Positions 20,386-29,541 of a stretch of 64,000 nt of DNA are shown here, piece by piece. This stretch comes from Lentimonas sp002292345 (GTDB taxonomy: Bacteria; Verrucomicrobiota; Verrucomicrobiia; Opitutales; Coraliomargaritaceae): the NCBI GenBank assembly GCA_964187655.1, contig CAXLMP010000007.1, forward strand, positions 44,164-108,163. The letters are read 5' to 3'. The notes under the pieces are model-generated. The model ran no database searches and had not been told where the DNA came from. It was given only the letters and a program-made list of their open reading frames with translations. The position numbers and the translations under genes are program-made. Within the stretch, counting starts at the first letter, position 1, and each line of letters starts with the position of its first letter.

Positions 20386-21066
20386 CCCATACAGCGCAGT
20401 GCCGACACGGATCTGCGTCGAACCCGCGGCAATCGCCACTTCCAGATCACCAGTCATGCCCATCGAAAGTTCGGTCAACGGCAACTGATACGCAGCCGAC
20501 AGTCGATCGCGCAGATCACGCAAGCCCTCGAACGCTGCCTTTGCCACATCGAGATCATCATCCAGCGGTGCAATTGTCATCAACCCGTCGACTTGTAAAG
20601 ACTCGGCCGCAACGGCTGCCTCCAGCGCCGCCTCCATCTCGCCGATACTGAAACCATGCTTATTGGGATCGGCACCAGTATTACATTGCAGCAGAATGGA
20701 GAGCGTTTTTTCGTTCTGCTCGGCACAGCGATTGAGGCGATTTAACAGCTTCAGCGAATCGACCGACTGTACTCGATCAAACATCGCCACGGCGTCTTTC
20801 GCCTTATTTGACTGTAAATGACCGATTAACTCCCAACGCACCGCGCCCGTATATTGTGCATGCTTTTCGCTCGCTTCTTGCACACGGTTCTCCCCCACTG
20901 CGGTCAAGCCAGCACGAACGGCATACTGCACCGCATCCAACGGATGGTTTTTGGTGACGGGCAGCAGTTGAACGCTGTCAACCGCGCGGCCCACGCTGAC
21001 ACAAGCCGTGTGAATACGACTTTTCACCTCATTTAAATTATTTTCAAAGGCTTCAAAGGAAATCAT
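20359..21066 (-). CDS. yggS: YggS/PLPBP-family pyridoxal phosphate homeostasis protein
   Basis: 235 residues, single TIM-barrel domain. The PLP-binding Lys is in LLPVTKNHP near residue 39. Other family segments are GENRVQEA, WELIGHLQSNKAK, VQSVDSL, and LSMGMTGDLEVAIAAGSTQIRVGTALYG near the end. It buffers cytosolic pyridoxal phosphate and influences amino- and keto-acid balance; it has no known enzymatic activity. The usual C-terminus (ALFG-type) is followed here by VRELRAET, encoded by a dispersed GAG/CTC repeat that also supplies the stop. It is divergent from the LysR gene. Confidence 0.93.
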   Translation of the reverse strand: MISFEAFENNLNEVKSRIHTACVSVGRAVDSVQLLPVTKNHPLDAVQYAVRAGLTAVGENRVQEASEKHAQYTGAVRWELIGHLQSNKAKDAVAMFDRVQSVDSLKLLNRLNRCAEQNEKTLSILLQCNTGADPNKHGFSIGEMEAALEAAVAAESLQVDGLMTIAPLDDDLDVAKAAFEGLRDLRDRLSAAYQLPLTELSMGMTGDLEVAIAAGSTQIRVGTALYGVRELRAET

Positions 21067-21118
21067 AGTCTATTAGTAGAGATATTAATCTTGGTATTTT
21101 TAAATAAGAAAAACTGTT

Positions 21119-21158
21119 TATAATATTGCAGTTCCATTAGTTAAGTTTATAGCTAACT
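21119..21158 (+). promoter_or_regulatory. LysR-gene promoter region: TATAAT and AGTTA/TAACT dyad
   Basis: A perfect TATAAT lies at 21119-21124 in an AT-rich divergent region. An AGTTA-N10-TAACT dyad lies at 21139-21158, directly before the LysR ATG. Dyads of this size are typical LysR-type binding sites, so autoregulation and control of the divergent yggS are plausible. Confidence 0.45.
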
Positions 21159-21160
21159 GT

Positions 21161-22093
21161 ATGCATATTGAAAACTTTAAGATTTTTTCCGATCTTGTAG
21201 AGAGTGAAAGTTTCTCACGCGCTGCAAAGCTAAACGGAATCACACAATCTGCCGTAAGCCAACAACTACGGGCAATGGAAAAACATTTCAGTATCCTGAT
21301 CGTTGATCGCAGCCAGAAGCAATTCCGCCTCACACGCGAAGGACAAAAGCTCTACGAATCTGCCAAAGAGATCCTCTACCTGTACGATAAGCTCAACAGT
21401 GAGTTGCAGGAGATGAAGAAAGTCATTAGCGGCACAATCCACATTTCCACCGTGTACAGTATTGGTCTGCATGAGTTGCCGCCCTACGTGAAAGTCTTTT
21501 TAGCTAAATTTCCAGAGGTAAATATCCGCGTGGAGTATCGCCGCGCCAACATGGTTTACGAAGACATACTGACCAATTCCATCGACTTGGGCCTGATTGC
21601 ATATCCGCAGAAGCACAAGCAACTAGAGGTACTGCCCTTCCACGACGACATTCTCGTTTTGGTCGTCAGTCCTGAACATCCATTCGCGCAGCGCAAAAGC
21701 GTCGATATTCAAGATGTGGCTGGTCAAAAATTTATTGGTTTCGAACCAGACATTCCAACTCGTAAGGCGACCGATATTATCTTCAAGGAAGCCAACATTG
21801 AAGCCGAACCCGTCATGGAGTTCGACAACGTCGAGACCGTGAAGCGCGCCGTCGAGATCAACGCGGGCATCGCAATCTTACCGCAAACGACGGTCATTCG
21901 CGAAGAAGCGCAAGGCTTGCTCAAGGTGCTGAAATTTACAAATCAGACCTACAAACGGCCACTAGCATTGATCCACCGTAAAGGCCGAGTGCTCACTCCA
22001 GCAATCAAGAAGCTGATTGATCTATTGACCTCGAAAGATCTCAACCGCCTCGAAGAGTTAGAAGATGAAGTGGCCAACGTTGGCGACGAGTAA
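21161..22093 (+). CDS. LysR-family transcriptional regulator
   Basis: 310 residues. The N-terminal winged helix-turn-helix (about 1-60) includes SFSRAAKLNGITQSAVSQQLRAMEK, and a coiled dimerisation helix runs to about 90. The substrate-binding domain (about 92-295) contains VYSIGLHELPPYVKVFLAKFP and GIAILPQTTV. The effector is not deducible. It is divergent from yggS and has its own terminator before the M16 gene, so its targets may be its own gene, yggS or genes elsewhere. Confidence 0.92.
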   Translation: MHIENFKIFSDLVESESFSRAAKLNGITQSAVSQQLRAMEKHFSILIVDRSQKQFRLTREGQKLYESAKEILYLYDKLNSELQEMKKVISGTIHISTVYSIGLHELPPYVKVFLAKFPEVNIRVEYRRANMVYEDILTNSIDLGLIAYPQKHKQLEVLPFHDDILVLVVSPEHPFAQRKSVDIQDVAGQKFIGFEPDIPTRKATDIIFKEANIEAEPVMEFDNVETVKRAVEINAGIAILPQTTVIREEAQGLLKVLKFTNQTYKRPLALIHRKGRVLTPAIKKLIDLLTSKDLNRLEELEDEVANVGDE

Positions 22094-22118
22094 GTCTGCA
22101 CGCCAATCCTTTCAAACA

Positions 22119-22147
22119 GCGAATGCCAACCCGGCATTCGCTTTTTT
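22119..22147 (+). terminator. LysR-gene terminator
   Basis: GCGAATGCC and GGCATTCGC form a perfect 9-bp stem, followed by TTTTTT. Confidence 0.88.
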
Positions 22148-22257
22148 GTACGCCGACCGCACTCACAAAAATAAAATGAAGAACAAACCGCGCGATGCTT
22201 GCAGTAATTCGATAGGAACTTTTACTCGCGGCTGATGGACTCCAATCTATACGAATT

Positions 22258-25200
22258 ATGAAGCTTTTCTATACCATAGCCACCACTTACACATTTGCCC
22301 TCTGTTCTGCCCTAGCGGTACTGCCCCAAGGGATTGAACACATCCAGACGCTCGATGGCATACAGGAATACCGCCTCAGTGAAAATGGGCTACGCGTGTT
22401 GCTAATGCCTAACCCAGGTCTTCCGGTCGCGACTGTGATGGTCACCTACAAAGTCGGCGCACGCAATGAAGTGGCTGGCACGACTGGCGCGACCCACATT
22501 CTGGAGCACATGATGTTCAAAGGCACCGATCGCTTCAACAGCAGCGACGGCTCGGACTATTCCAGTGAGATGGAACGCATCGGCGCGCGCTCAAATGCTA
22601 CCACATACTTCGACCGCACCAACTATTACGCGACGCTCCCGAGCGAATATGTCGCACACACCATCGAACTGGAGGCCGACCGTATGCGTAATCTGCGCAT
22701 CCGCGAAGAAGACCTCGTCTCTGAAATGACCGTGGTGCGCAACGAATACGAACGCGGTGAGAACAACCCAGTCAGCACCTTAATTAAAGAAGTCTATTCG
22801 GCTGCCTTCGTCGCACACCCCTACACCCACCCCACCATCGGCTGGCGTTCGGACATCGAAAGCACTTCTCCCGAAAAATTGCGGGCTTTTTACAATGCTT
22901 TTTACTGGCCCGAAAATGCAGTGCTGACCGTGATCGGCGGCTTCGATACCGATGCCACTCTCGAAGCTGTGCAGCAATTTTACGGTGCGGTGCCCAAAGC
23001 ACCACATACGATTCCCGTGGTAGAAACTACCGAGCCCAAACAACTTGGTCCCCGTCGGCTGATTATTGAGCGTAGCGGCCAAGTCGGCGTCGTCATGACC
23101 GCATTCAAAGCACCCGCTGGAACCCACGAAGACTGGGCTGCACTCGCTCTGATTGAGCAAATCGTCGGTGCCGACAAAACTGGTCGCCTCTATCGCGCGC
23201 TGGAAGACCTAGGCAAAGCTAGTTCCACCTTCACTTACGCGCCTCAACTCCGCGACCCCAGCCTCTTTACACTTGGCGCTTATTTGACCGCCGAAGCCAC
23301 GCACGAAGAGACCGAAGCCATCATTCTCAACGAGATCAAAAAACTAATCGGCGGTGGCGTCACCGCAGACGAACTCGCGCGTGCCAAATCAGTCATTCAA
23401 GCCAACACCGTTTACGGGCGCGATGGCCCCTATGCAATTGCCACCCAAATCAACGAAGCAATCGCTATGGGAGATTGGACCAATTACGTCAACCTTCCTA
23501 AAGCGATTCAAAATGTAACCGCCGAAGAGATCAAACGCGTCGCCGCCAAATATTTCGTTCGCAATCATAGCACAACCGGTTGGTTCGTTCCACAGCAGTC
23601 GAGCACCGTCGCGCAACTTACGCATAGCTCGCATGGCCCGCACTACTTCCGTGATCCCGCCGTCTTCGGACCTAGCCACAACGCACCCGAAGCAAACGCT
23701 GACGTCAGTACCAGCCAAGCACCACTCGTCGATTTCTCAAGCCATATGCAGCGCGCCAAGATTGCCGGCATTGAGATCATCGCCATCGACATGCCGATCC
23801 ACGACGTCGTCTCTTTCGTCGGCAGCTTTGCCGCAGGCGAGACACTCAGCCCAGTTGATGCCCCGACACTCGCGGGCCTGACCGCGTTGATGCTCGACAA
23901 AGGCACCAAGCGCAACGACCGCTTTGCGATCGCCGAGCGCCTTGACACCCTTGGCGCTGGTATCGGATTTTCCGCGAGCGCACACAGTCTCGGCTTTTCC
24001 GGTCAATTCCTCCGCGAAGATGCTGGTGCAGTCATGGGCTTACTCGCCGAACAATTGCGCGAGCCAGCATTTGATCCCGAGGTACTCGAAACGTTAAAGA
24101 GCCGACAAAGCGCGGGGCTACTGCAAGCGATCGACAATCCCGACTACAGAGCCAACGCGCAAGTCGCACGCATGCTTTACCCGAAAGGCCACCCGAATTA
24201 CTCCGACAAAATCGATGTGCTCATCGAAGATTTAAAAGCCACCACTATTACAGACATCGCGCAGTTTCATGCCGATCACTACGGCCCGAAGTCGATGCGA
24301 CTCGTCTTTGCTGGCGATATTGACTTCGAGCAACTTACCGCCGCGGTCGAGTTTGCTTTCGAAGGTTGGAGCGGAGGGGTGGATTTCCCCACCGAGCTGC
24401 CTGCACAGCTGAAAAACAATCAACAATCGAAGCGTATTTACATTGCTGATAAAACCAGTGTCGCAGTGCGCTACGCACAAAACACTGGTATCCAACGCAC
24501 CGACGACGATTACATTCCCTTCATGCTCGGCAATTACATACTTGGCGGCAGCTTCAACTCACGGCTGATGCAAGCAGTGCGTAAGCAACAAGGCCTAACT
24601 TACAGCATTCGTTCCGGCCACAGCGGCGACATTCTCACACCCGGCAACTGGAGCCTGAGCGCCAGCTTTTCGCCCGCCCTACTCGATCAAGGCCTTGCTG
24701 CGACCGAGGCCATCTTCACCGAATGGTATGAGCAAGGCATCAATCCCACCGAAGTGCAGAAGGCAATCGATACTCTCTCTGGTGCTTATTTAGTTGGGCT
24801 CTCCACCACTGGCAGCGTCGCTGGACAAGTACACAGCTTCGTGCAACGCGGATTCGACCCAGAGTATATCGATGAATACCCACAACACCTCCGAGCCGTC
24901 ACGGCAGAGCAAGTCAACCGCACCATCCGCCAATATTTAAAGCCACAGCAGCACACGCTCGTCGTCGCGGGCTCACTTGACACACCACAAGAAGCGGAGC
25001 CTGTCAGTATTCAGAAGCAACATGACATCTCCATCCGCCTCGACACACCCGATGCCGGCTGGAGCATCGAAATCGACAAAGTTTACCGTTCCAGCGAAAG
25101 TCTCGTCGTGATCGCACAACTTAAGCACAGCGGCGATAGTGCTGCCGCAGTCATCAGCACCGTATCTGACTGCGTCAGCATTCCCAGCACCGACCAAGCG

Positions 25201-25329
25201 CTGACGCAGAGGTACTACATTCTCGGCAAAACGTGGGACTGGGGCGTTGCTCCCGACTACACATTCATCGATTCGATGGACGCCTTCGGCACCGCACTGG
25301 ATCAAGCCGAACTAATCTACAAAAAATAA
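22258..25329 (+). CDS. Two-module M16 (insulinase/pitrilysin-family) zinc peptidase with extra C-terminal domain
   Basis: 1023 residues, likely exported: an N-terminal hydrophobic segment (about 1-20) precedes the fold. The first M16 module has the inverted zinc motif HILEH at residues 80-84, and a probable third ligand Glu lies in the conserved region about 75 residues on. The second, non-catalytic module runs from about 480 to 900 (with GSFNSRLMQAVRKQQGLTYS near 770). Residues about 925-1023 form an additional small domain (from SIRLDTPDAGWSIEI to TWDWG...) not part of pitrilysin, of unknown role. It probably degrades oligopeptides in the periplasm. It is transcribed alone. Confidence 0.88.
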   Translation: MKLFYTIATTYTFALCSALAVLPQGIEHIQTLDGIQEYRLSENGLRVLLMPNPGLPVATVMVTYKVGARNEVAGTTGATHILEHMMFKGTDRFNSSDGSDYSSEMERIGARSNATTYFDRTNYYATLPSEYVAHTIELEADRMRNLRIREEDLVSEMTVVRNEYERGENNPVSTLIKEVYSAAFVAHPYTHPTIGWRSDIESTSPEKLRAFYNAFYWPENAVLTVIGGFDTDATLEAVQQFYGAVPKAPHTIPVVETTEPKQLGPRRLIIERSGQVGVVMTAFKAPAGTHEDWAALALIEQIVGADKTGRLYRALEDLGKASSTFTYAPQLRDPSLFTLGAYLTAEATHEETEAIILNEIKKLIGGGVTADELARAKSVIQANTVYGRDGPYAIATQINEAIAMGDWTNYVNLPKAIQNVTAEEIKRVAAKYFVRNHSTTGWFVPQQSSTVAQLTHSSHGPHYFRDPAVFGPSHNAPEANADVSTSQAPLVDFSSHMQRAKIAGIEIIAIDMPIHDVVSFVGSFAAGETLSPVDAPTLAGLTALMLDKGTKRNDRFAIAERLDTLGAGIGFSASAHSLGFSGQFLREDAGAVMGLLAEQLREPAFDPEVLETLKSRQSAGLLQAIDNPDYRANAQVARMLYPKGHPNYSDKIDVLIEDLKATTITDIAQFHADHYGPKSMRLVFAGDIDFEQLTAAVEFAFEGWSGGVDFPTELPAQLKNNQQSKRIYIADKTSVAVRYAQNTGIQRTDDDYIPFMLGNYILGGSFNSRLMQAVRKQQGLTYSIRSGHSGDILTPGNWSLSASFSPALLDQGLAATEAIFTEWYEQGINPTEVQKAIDTLSGAYLVGLSTTGSVAGQVHSFVQRGFDPEYIDEYPQHLRAVTAEQVNRTIRQYLKPQQHTLVVAGSLDTPQEAEPVSIQKQHDISIRLDTPDAGWSIEIDKVYRSSESLVVIAQLKHSGDSAAAVISTVSDCVSIPSTDQALTQRYYILGKTWDWGVAPDYTFIDSMDAFGTALDQAELIYKK

Positions 25330-25423
25330 ATTTACGCACTTTTCGATTGCCCGACACCACAATCCCACACGTGATAGCGAACTTTTAAACCTGCACACTT
25401 TCACACTATTAATATTTTTTACC

Positions 25424-25873
25424 ATGCCTAAAATCGACATCGAAACCCTCAAATTCATTTTGCAGCGCAACGAGCCCGACATCCGTAAGATCGCTGGTAT
25501 CATGCAGGAAATCGAAATGGAGCTCAAGGCAGAGGAAGAAGAAAAAGCTCTACGGCCACCGGCAGTTAAGAAGCAAAACGTCCTGCTAGTTTCTGACCCC
25601 GATGGCTCACTGAGGGAGAAAGATATCGTCGGCTGGATCGCTCAAATCCCTGAGGAGGACGACATCGCCACGACCGCAAGTCGTATCCACAGCGCCGCTC
25701 ACGAATTCAATACGACGCCTAAAGGCATCCGCATGCCAGTCGAAACGATCGGCGAAGCTTGCGAGATCGTTACCGCAAAATTCTTCAAAGAGCAAAATGT
25801 CTGGGTCAAATCCAAGACCCCGCTGCTCATCATTCCGGTCGTGAACAAGATCCCGACCGACCATCAGGAGTAA
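25424..25873 (+). CDS. Hypothetical protein, unrecognised family
   Basis: 149 residues, charged and soluble. A helical N-terminal part (about 1-50, with an EEEEK run near residue 39) is followed by a mixed domain (about 55-145). No signal peptide or cysteine motif is present and no family is recognised. It lies 94 bp after the M16 gene, ends in a strong terminator and seems to be its own unit. Codon use matches its neighbours. Confidence 0.7.
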   Translation: MPKIDIETLKFILQRNEPDIRKIAGIMQEIEMELKAEEEEKALRPPAVKKQNVLLVSDPDGSLREKDIVGWIAQIPEEDDIATTASRIHSAAHEFNTTPKGIRMPVETIGEACEIVTAKFFKEQNVWVKSKTPLLIIPVVNKIPTDHQE

Positions 25874-25884
25874 TCCAAAATCAA

Positions 25885-25907
25885 AGCGCCCGAAACGGTC
25901 GCTTTTT
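25885..25907 (+). terminator. Terminator of the 149-residue protein gene
   Basis: AGCGCCCG-AAA-CGGTCGCT hairpin (one internal mismatch) followed by TTTTTT. Confidence 0.8.
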
Positions 25908-26018
25908 TGTAGTCACGGCTTTGGTTAATCGAGATATTGCTGGCGAGTATTATTATAGAGCCCTACCAGTAGCTCTCAAACAAGCCTCGGCACAAAAAAA
26001 CACCCTCTATTCATAACG

Positions 26019-26486
26019 ATGAACATATCAAAAATAACCTCATTTGTATTTGCACTCTTTCTGGCAAGCACACCGTTTATTGCCAAACAAACAGTCACCG
26101 CGCACTGCCAAGTCCCTTGCGGTATCTACAACGACAGCGCACGTGTGCAAAGCATGCTCGAAGACGCCGCAACCGTAATCAAGGCCACTAAAATGCTGGC
26201 CGAGTTGGAAGGTAATACGGATGCCCAGTCGAATAATCAATCCACTCGATGGGTGCTCAACAAAGAGCAGCACGCGCAAAAAATCATCGCCACCATCAGT
26301 GATTATTACCTCACGCAGCGCGTTAAGCCGAGCCAAGCCGACTACACAGAGCGCCTAATTAAGCATCACGCCGTAATCCTGGCCGCGATGAAAGCCAAAC
26401 AAAATGCCGACAGCACTTATGCCACCGCACTCGCTGAAAGTATTAAAGCGCTAAGGGCCTATTATCCTGGGCACTCGCACGAGTAA
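26019..26486 (+). CDS. sodN: Nickel superoxide dismutase, exported
   Basis: 155 residues. The nickel hook HCQVPCGIY begins at His29, matching the HCxxPCxxY signature in which the mature N-terminal His amine and imidazole plus two Cys bind Ni. The rest is a four-helix bundle with KEQHAQKIIATISDYYL. Residues 1-28 form a classic signal peptide (basic start, hydrophobic core, VTA before His29). Known Ni-SODs need cleavage exactly before this His, often by a dedicated SodX protease; no sodX lies beside it. The C-terminus PGHSHE is His-containing. It disproportionates superoxide, probably in the periplasm. Its stop abuts that of the convergent DtxR-type regulator. Confidence 0.9.
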   Translation: MNISKITSFVFALFLASTPFIAKQTVTAHCQVPCGIYNDSARVQSMLEDAATVIKATKMLAELEGNTDAQSNNQSTRWVLNKEQHAQKIIATISDYYLTQRVKPSQADYTERLIKHHAVILAAMKAKQNADSTYATALAESIKALRAYYPGHSHE

Positions 26487-27152
26487 CTAGTTACCTCGCA
26501 CCAGCACCTTAGCCGCCGCGCCCAATCCTAAGGTTAGGCTCTTTTTAGCTACCCCCACTTCGAGGCGCACTGATTCGGCACTCAGACTGCGCGCCACGAC
26601 ACGTAGCGAAACGCCGAGTGTGAGACCCGCTCCGGCAATGTATTGCAAAAAGTCAGGATCTTGGTCGGTAATACGCGCCACCGAAAGCGGTGTATCCAAG
26701 CAGCACGCCACCAAGCTCTCTGAGCTGCCGTGCAACAACTCTCCTGCTGCCGAAGGAATCGGATCACCATGCGGATCCTCCGTAGGATGGCCCAAATATT
26801 GATCGATCCGCTCAAGTAATAAATCCGAAACCTCATGCTCCAAGCACTCGGCCTCGTCATGCACCTCCGACCAATCGAAGCCAAGCACCTCGACTAAAAA
26901 TTGCTCAATCAAACGATGCCGCCGCAATACATGCAGCGCCAGTTTACGACCATGCACCGTCAAATGAACCCCGACCCGCGGCGCATAATCAACCAAGCCG
27001 GCATCAGCCAATGCCTTGACCATCGTAGTTGCAGTACCTGGCACGACGCCCAAAGCTTCAGCAACACTCCCCATCGAGACCTGATCCTTTCCTGATTTCT
27101 CAGAAACGAGGTATATATGCTTAATATAATCTTCAACCGTAGAACTAGCCAT
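26487..27152 (-). CDS. DtxR/MntR-family metal-dependent transcriptional regulator
   Basis: 221 residues: a winged helix (about 1-60, with VPGTATTMVKALADAGLV), a dimerisation and metal-binding domain (about 65-140, with HRLIEQFLVEVLGFDWSEVHDEAECLEH giving the His, Glu and Cys ligands) and a C-terminal FeoA/SH3-like domain (about 150-221). Such proteins repress metal uptake or activate efflux when Mn(II) or Fe(II) is bound; which metal applies here is not certain. The gene ends exactly where the Ni-SOD gene ends, tail to tail, and lies divergently from the metal permease gene, a likely target. Confidence 0.9.
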   Translation of the reverse strand: MASSTVEDYIKHIYLVSEKSGKDQVSMGSVAEALGVVPGTATTMVKALADAGLVDYAPRVGVHLTVHGRKLALHVLRRHRLIEQFLVEVLGFDWSEVHDEAECLEHEVSDLLLERIDQYLGHPTEDPHGDPIPSAAGELLHGSSESLVACCLDTPLSVARITDQDPDFLQYIAGAGLTLGVSLRVVARSLSAESVRLEVGVAKKSLTLGLGAAAKVLVRGN

Positions 27153-27221
27153 GTATGCACCACGATCACTTGCAGAGGCCCGGACGCCAAGATCATTTTT
27201 TGAAAGTTACTGCCCCTACTC

Positions 27222-27275
27222 TTACGCTTAACCCTAATCAGCCCTCAGCAAAGGTGCTCTGTAGATTAAGAGGTC
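27222..27275. repeat. Degenerate TAATC/CCCTCA repeat ahead of the permease gene
   Basis: CTACTCTTACGCTTAACCC, then AATCAGCCCTCAGC, then AGATTAAGAGGTCTAAAT: an imperfect inverted repeat related to those at 14301 and 27811. It sits in the 192-bp divergent promoter region between the DtxR-type gene and the permease gene. Confidence 0.5.
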
Positions 27276-27344
27276 TAAATGAGGCTCGCTCACGACTCAC
27301 TTTAAACTAATTTCTACCTCTTAGCTTCTTACTCCTCTTTAAGC

Positions 27345-28478
27345 ATGATCGCATTCCTCACAGCATTCGCCCTCAACACCTGGCACATGGTCGCCGAGAT
27401 GGCACCTTACCTAATCTTCGGATTCGCGATCGCAGGTCTGCTGCATGTTTTGATCCGCAAAGAACAAGTGCAACGCCTACTCGGCAAGCCTGGCCTAGGC
27501 GCAGTGTTCAAAGCCTGCTTGATCGGCGTCCCTATGCCACTCTGTTCTTGCTCTGTCATACCAGTCGCCGCCGCCCTGCACAAAAGCGGTGCGAGCCGCG
27601 GAGCCACCGCCGCGTTTCTTAGCTCCACCCCACAAACTGGCGTCGATAGCATGCTAGCGACCTATTCTCTCATGGGCGGTCTCTTCGCCACTGTGCGCGT
27701 CGTAGTCGCTTTCGTCTCAGGCATCGTCACCGGATTCCTGATCGAACTCTTTTGTAATAACCGGGTGGAGGACAACGCTCCGCCCAGCTCTCCAGCCACA
27801 AGCCTGAGCCCTACTCTTACTCCTAATCCTCAATCAACGCCGAGTAAGATTACGAGTATGGCTAAGACACCTCAAGTCTCTACCCTCAAGCCTCAGGTCT
27901 GTAGCCCTCAGCCATCACGCCTCTCAACCGCGCTCCGCTACGGCTTCATCAAACTGCCTGCCGACCTTGCCGTCGCACTCCTGCTGGGCCTCACGCTTGC
28001 CGGGTTGATCACCACACTGCTTCCGCCTGATTTGATCAGTGGCCCAATCAGCACGGGCCCGCTCGCCTTTTTACTCACCACAGTTATCAGCCTACCACTT
28101 TACATTTGCGCGACTGCATCGATCCCGATGGCGTATGCGCTCATGGCCGCTGGACTTTCACCAGGTGCAGCCCTTATTTTTCTAATTGCCGGACCAGCCA
28201 CCAATACCGCAACCGTCATCAGCCTCTGGAAAATGCTCGGTCATAAGGCCACGTTGATTTATCTCGGCAGTCTCATCGTCATCGCATGGATCGCCGGTTG
28301 GCTGCTCAACAACACACTCGGCACTCATACCATCGAGCACAACGTGCATCAGCACGCAGCCATGCAACCAGAATTGTGGCAACATCTCAGCGGCATCGTC
28401 TTGATCCTCATTTTACTAATCTCCTTGTACCTCTGTCGACCGCCGAAAGCAGCGCCAAAATCCTGTTGTAGCGGATAA
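27345..28478 (+). CDS. SO_0444/ArsP-type metal efflux permease
   Basis: 377 residues with about eight to ten membrane helices in two homologous halves. The first half carries GVPMPLCSCSVIPVAAAL (about 64-81), the Cys-containing signature of this permease family; the second has LPLYICATASIPMAYAL (about 246-262). The C-terminus ends with a CC pair (SCCSG). Relatives export Cu/Zn or arsenicals; the substrate is inferred. The linker at residues about 155-190 is low-complexity Ser/Thr/Pro sequence encoded by dispersed repeats. Its divergent position to a DtxR-type regulator fits metal-responsive control. Confidence 0.82.
   Translation: MIAFLTAFALNTWHMVAEMAPYLIFGFAIAGLLHVLIRKEQVQRLLGKPGLGAVFKACLIGVPMPLCSCSVIPVAAALHKSGASRGATAAFLSSTPQTGVDSMLATYSLMGGLFATVRVVVAFVSGIVTGFLIELFCNNRVEDNAPPSSPATSLSPTLTPNPQSTPSKITSMAKTPQVSTLKPQVCSPQPSRLSTALRYGFIKLPADLAVALLLGLTLAGLITTLLPPDLISGPISTGPLAFLLTTVISLPLYICATASIPMAYALMAAGLSPGAALIFLIAGPATNTATVISLWKMLGHKATLIYLGSLIVIAWIAGWLLNNTLGTHTIEHNVHQHAAMQPELWQHLSGIVLILILLISLYLCRPPKAAPKSCCSG
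27811..27913. repeat. In-frame repeat insertion in the permease gene
   Basis: 27811-27861 is an imperfect inverted repeat (CTACTCTTACTCCTAATC against GTAAGATTACGAGTATGG). 27871-27913 is a run of CTCAAGTCTC, CCTCAAGCCTCAGG and CCCTCAGCC units. Both belong to families seen between genes, yet here they are translated without breaking the frame. Confidence 0.8.
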
Positions 28479-28527
28479 GGCTTGAAAAGCATTTGCCCTG
28501 CGTAGATCAGCTGTTCAGCTTAAAGAC

Positions 28528-29517
28528 TTGCAACAACTACACGCACAAATTGAAAGCTATGCGGGAGCATGGACCCCGCTCGCCTTAGTGGGTATTTTCC
28601 TACTCAGCTCGTTGCTAATTATTTGGCGCCTAGAAATGATGATGCATCGGGGCGTCGAAGGCACGGTGCTCGGCACGCTATTTATGCCCTACTTTTCTGG
28701 GCTGGGGAATTTGATTTTTGTCGGCGTAGTGCTTAGCCAGAACGGCCCAGCTGAACAGGTCGCGATCAATAGTTGGACTAATAATGTCACCAACCTGTGC
28801 CTATTGCTAGCAGTGCCCGCATTTATTTGGGGTCTACAACTCAAACCGAATTCGCGGGCAAAAAAGGCCCAGCGCGAATCGAAGATTCATCGCCTCTCAC
28901 TTGCGCTCACGCTGGTCGCAATGATTTTCTTCAGCCTCATCGTCTGGGTACTGGGGCAAGACGGAGAAATTGATCGCTTCGATGGCCTCGCTCTAGTCGG
29001 GCTATTTCTGTTCTGGCAATGCTTCCACGTTTTTGAAGTGCTCAAGGAAAACACTCGTCAGCGCAGTGCCTGGCATCCAGCGATTACGATTGATATCGTG
29101 CTGATTCTAATCGGCAGCGCACTGACACTTGTCGCTGTTGATGGTATCGTCGCTGCCATCATGCGCAGCGATTCCGGTTTTATCAGCGCAAATCAACTAG
29201 GCTTACTAACTGGGTGGCTGATGGTGCTGCCCAACACCGTACTCGCATTTTACTACGCATTTAAGCACCGCGCGGATGTGGTTTACAGCTCTCAAATTGG
29301 CGACGGTCACATTTGCATTCCATTGTGCATCGGCCTCTTTGCCATCTTCAAACCAGTGCCGCTACCAACAATGTTTAGCCAAGGTTTGCTCTTTCTTGCA
29401 TCTGCCGCGCTAGTGCATTTATTCTGCGTCGTGCTACTACGCGGCATGCCCAAGGTGGTCGCTGGCGGACTGGTGATCGCCTACGGCTATAGCCTGTATT
29501 GGCAGTTTTCTGGCTAA
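28528..29517 (+). CDS. Probable CaCA-superfamily (sodium/calcium exchanger-like) membrane protein
   Basis: 329 residues with about nine to ten membrane helices. The segment EGTVLGTLFMPYFSGLGNLIF (about 44-64) followed by NSWTNNVTNLCLLLAVPAF resembles the alpha-repeat of Na+/Ca2+ exchangers, with Asn in place of the usual Glu/Asp ion ligands; the second half is less clear. It would be an inner-membrane cation exchanger. The start is a TTG at 28528; no in-frame ATG occurs before the first helix. It follows the metal permease by 50 bp, so the two may be one unit for metal handling. Confidence 0.6.
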   Translation: MQQLHAQIESYAGAWTPLALVGIFLLSSLLIIWRLEMMMHRGVEGTVLGTLFMPYFSGLGNLIFVGVVLSQNGPAEQVAINSWTNNVTNLCLLLAVPAFIWGLQLKPNSRAKKAQRESKIHRLSLALTLVAMIFFSLIVWVLGQDGEIDRFDGLALVGLFLFWQCFHVFEVLKENTRQRSAWHPAITIDIVLILIGSALTLVAVDGIVAAIMRSDSGFISANQLGLLTGWLMVLPNTVLAFYYAFKHRADVVYSSQIGDGHICIPLCIGLFAIFKPVPLPTMFSQGLLFLASAALVHLFCVVLLRGMPKVVAGGLVIAYGYSLYWQFSG

Positions 29518-29541
29518 GTCACGACGCCCGCGCCACTCGAA

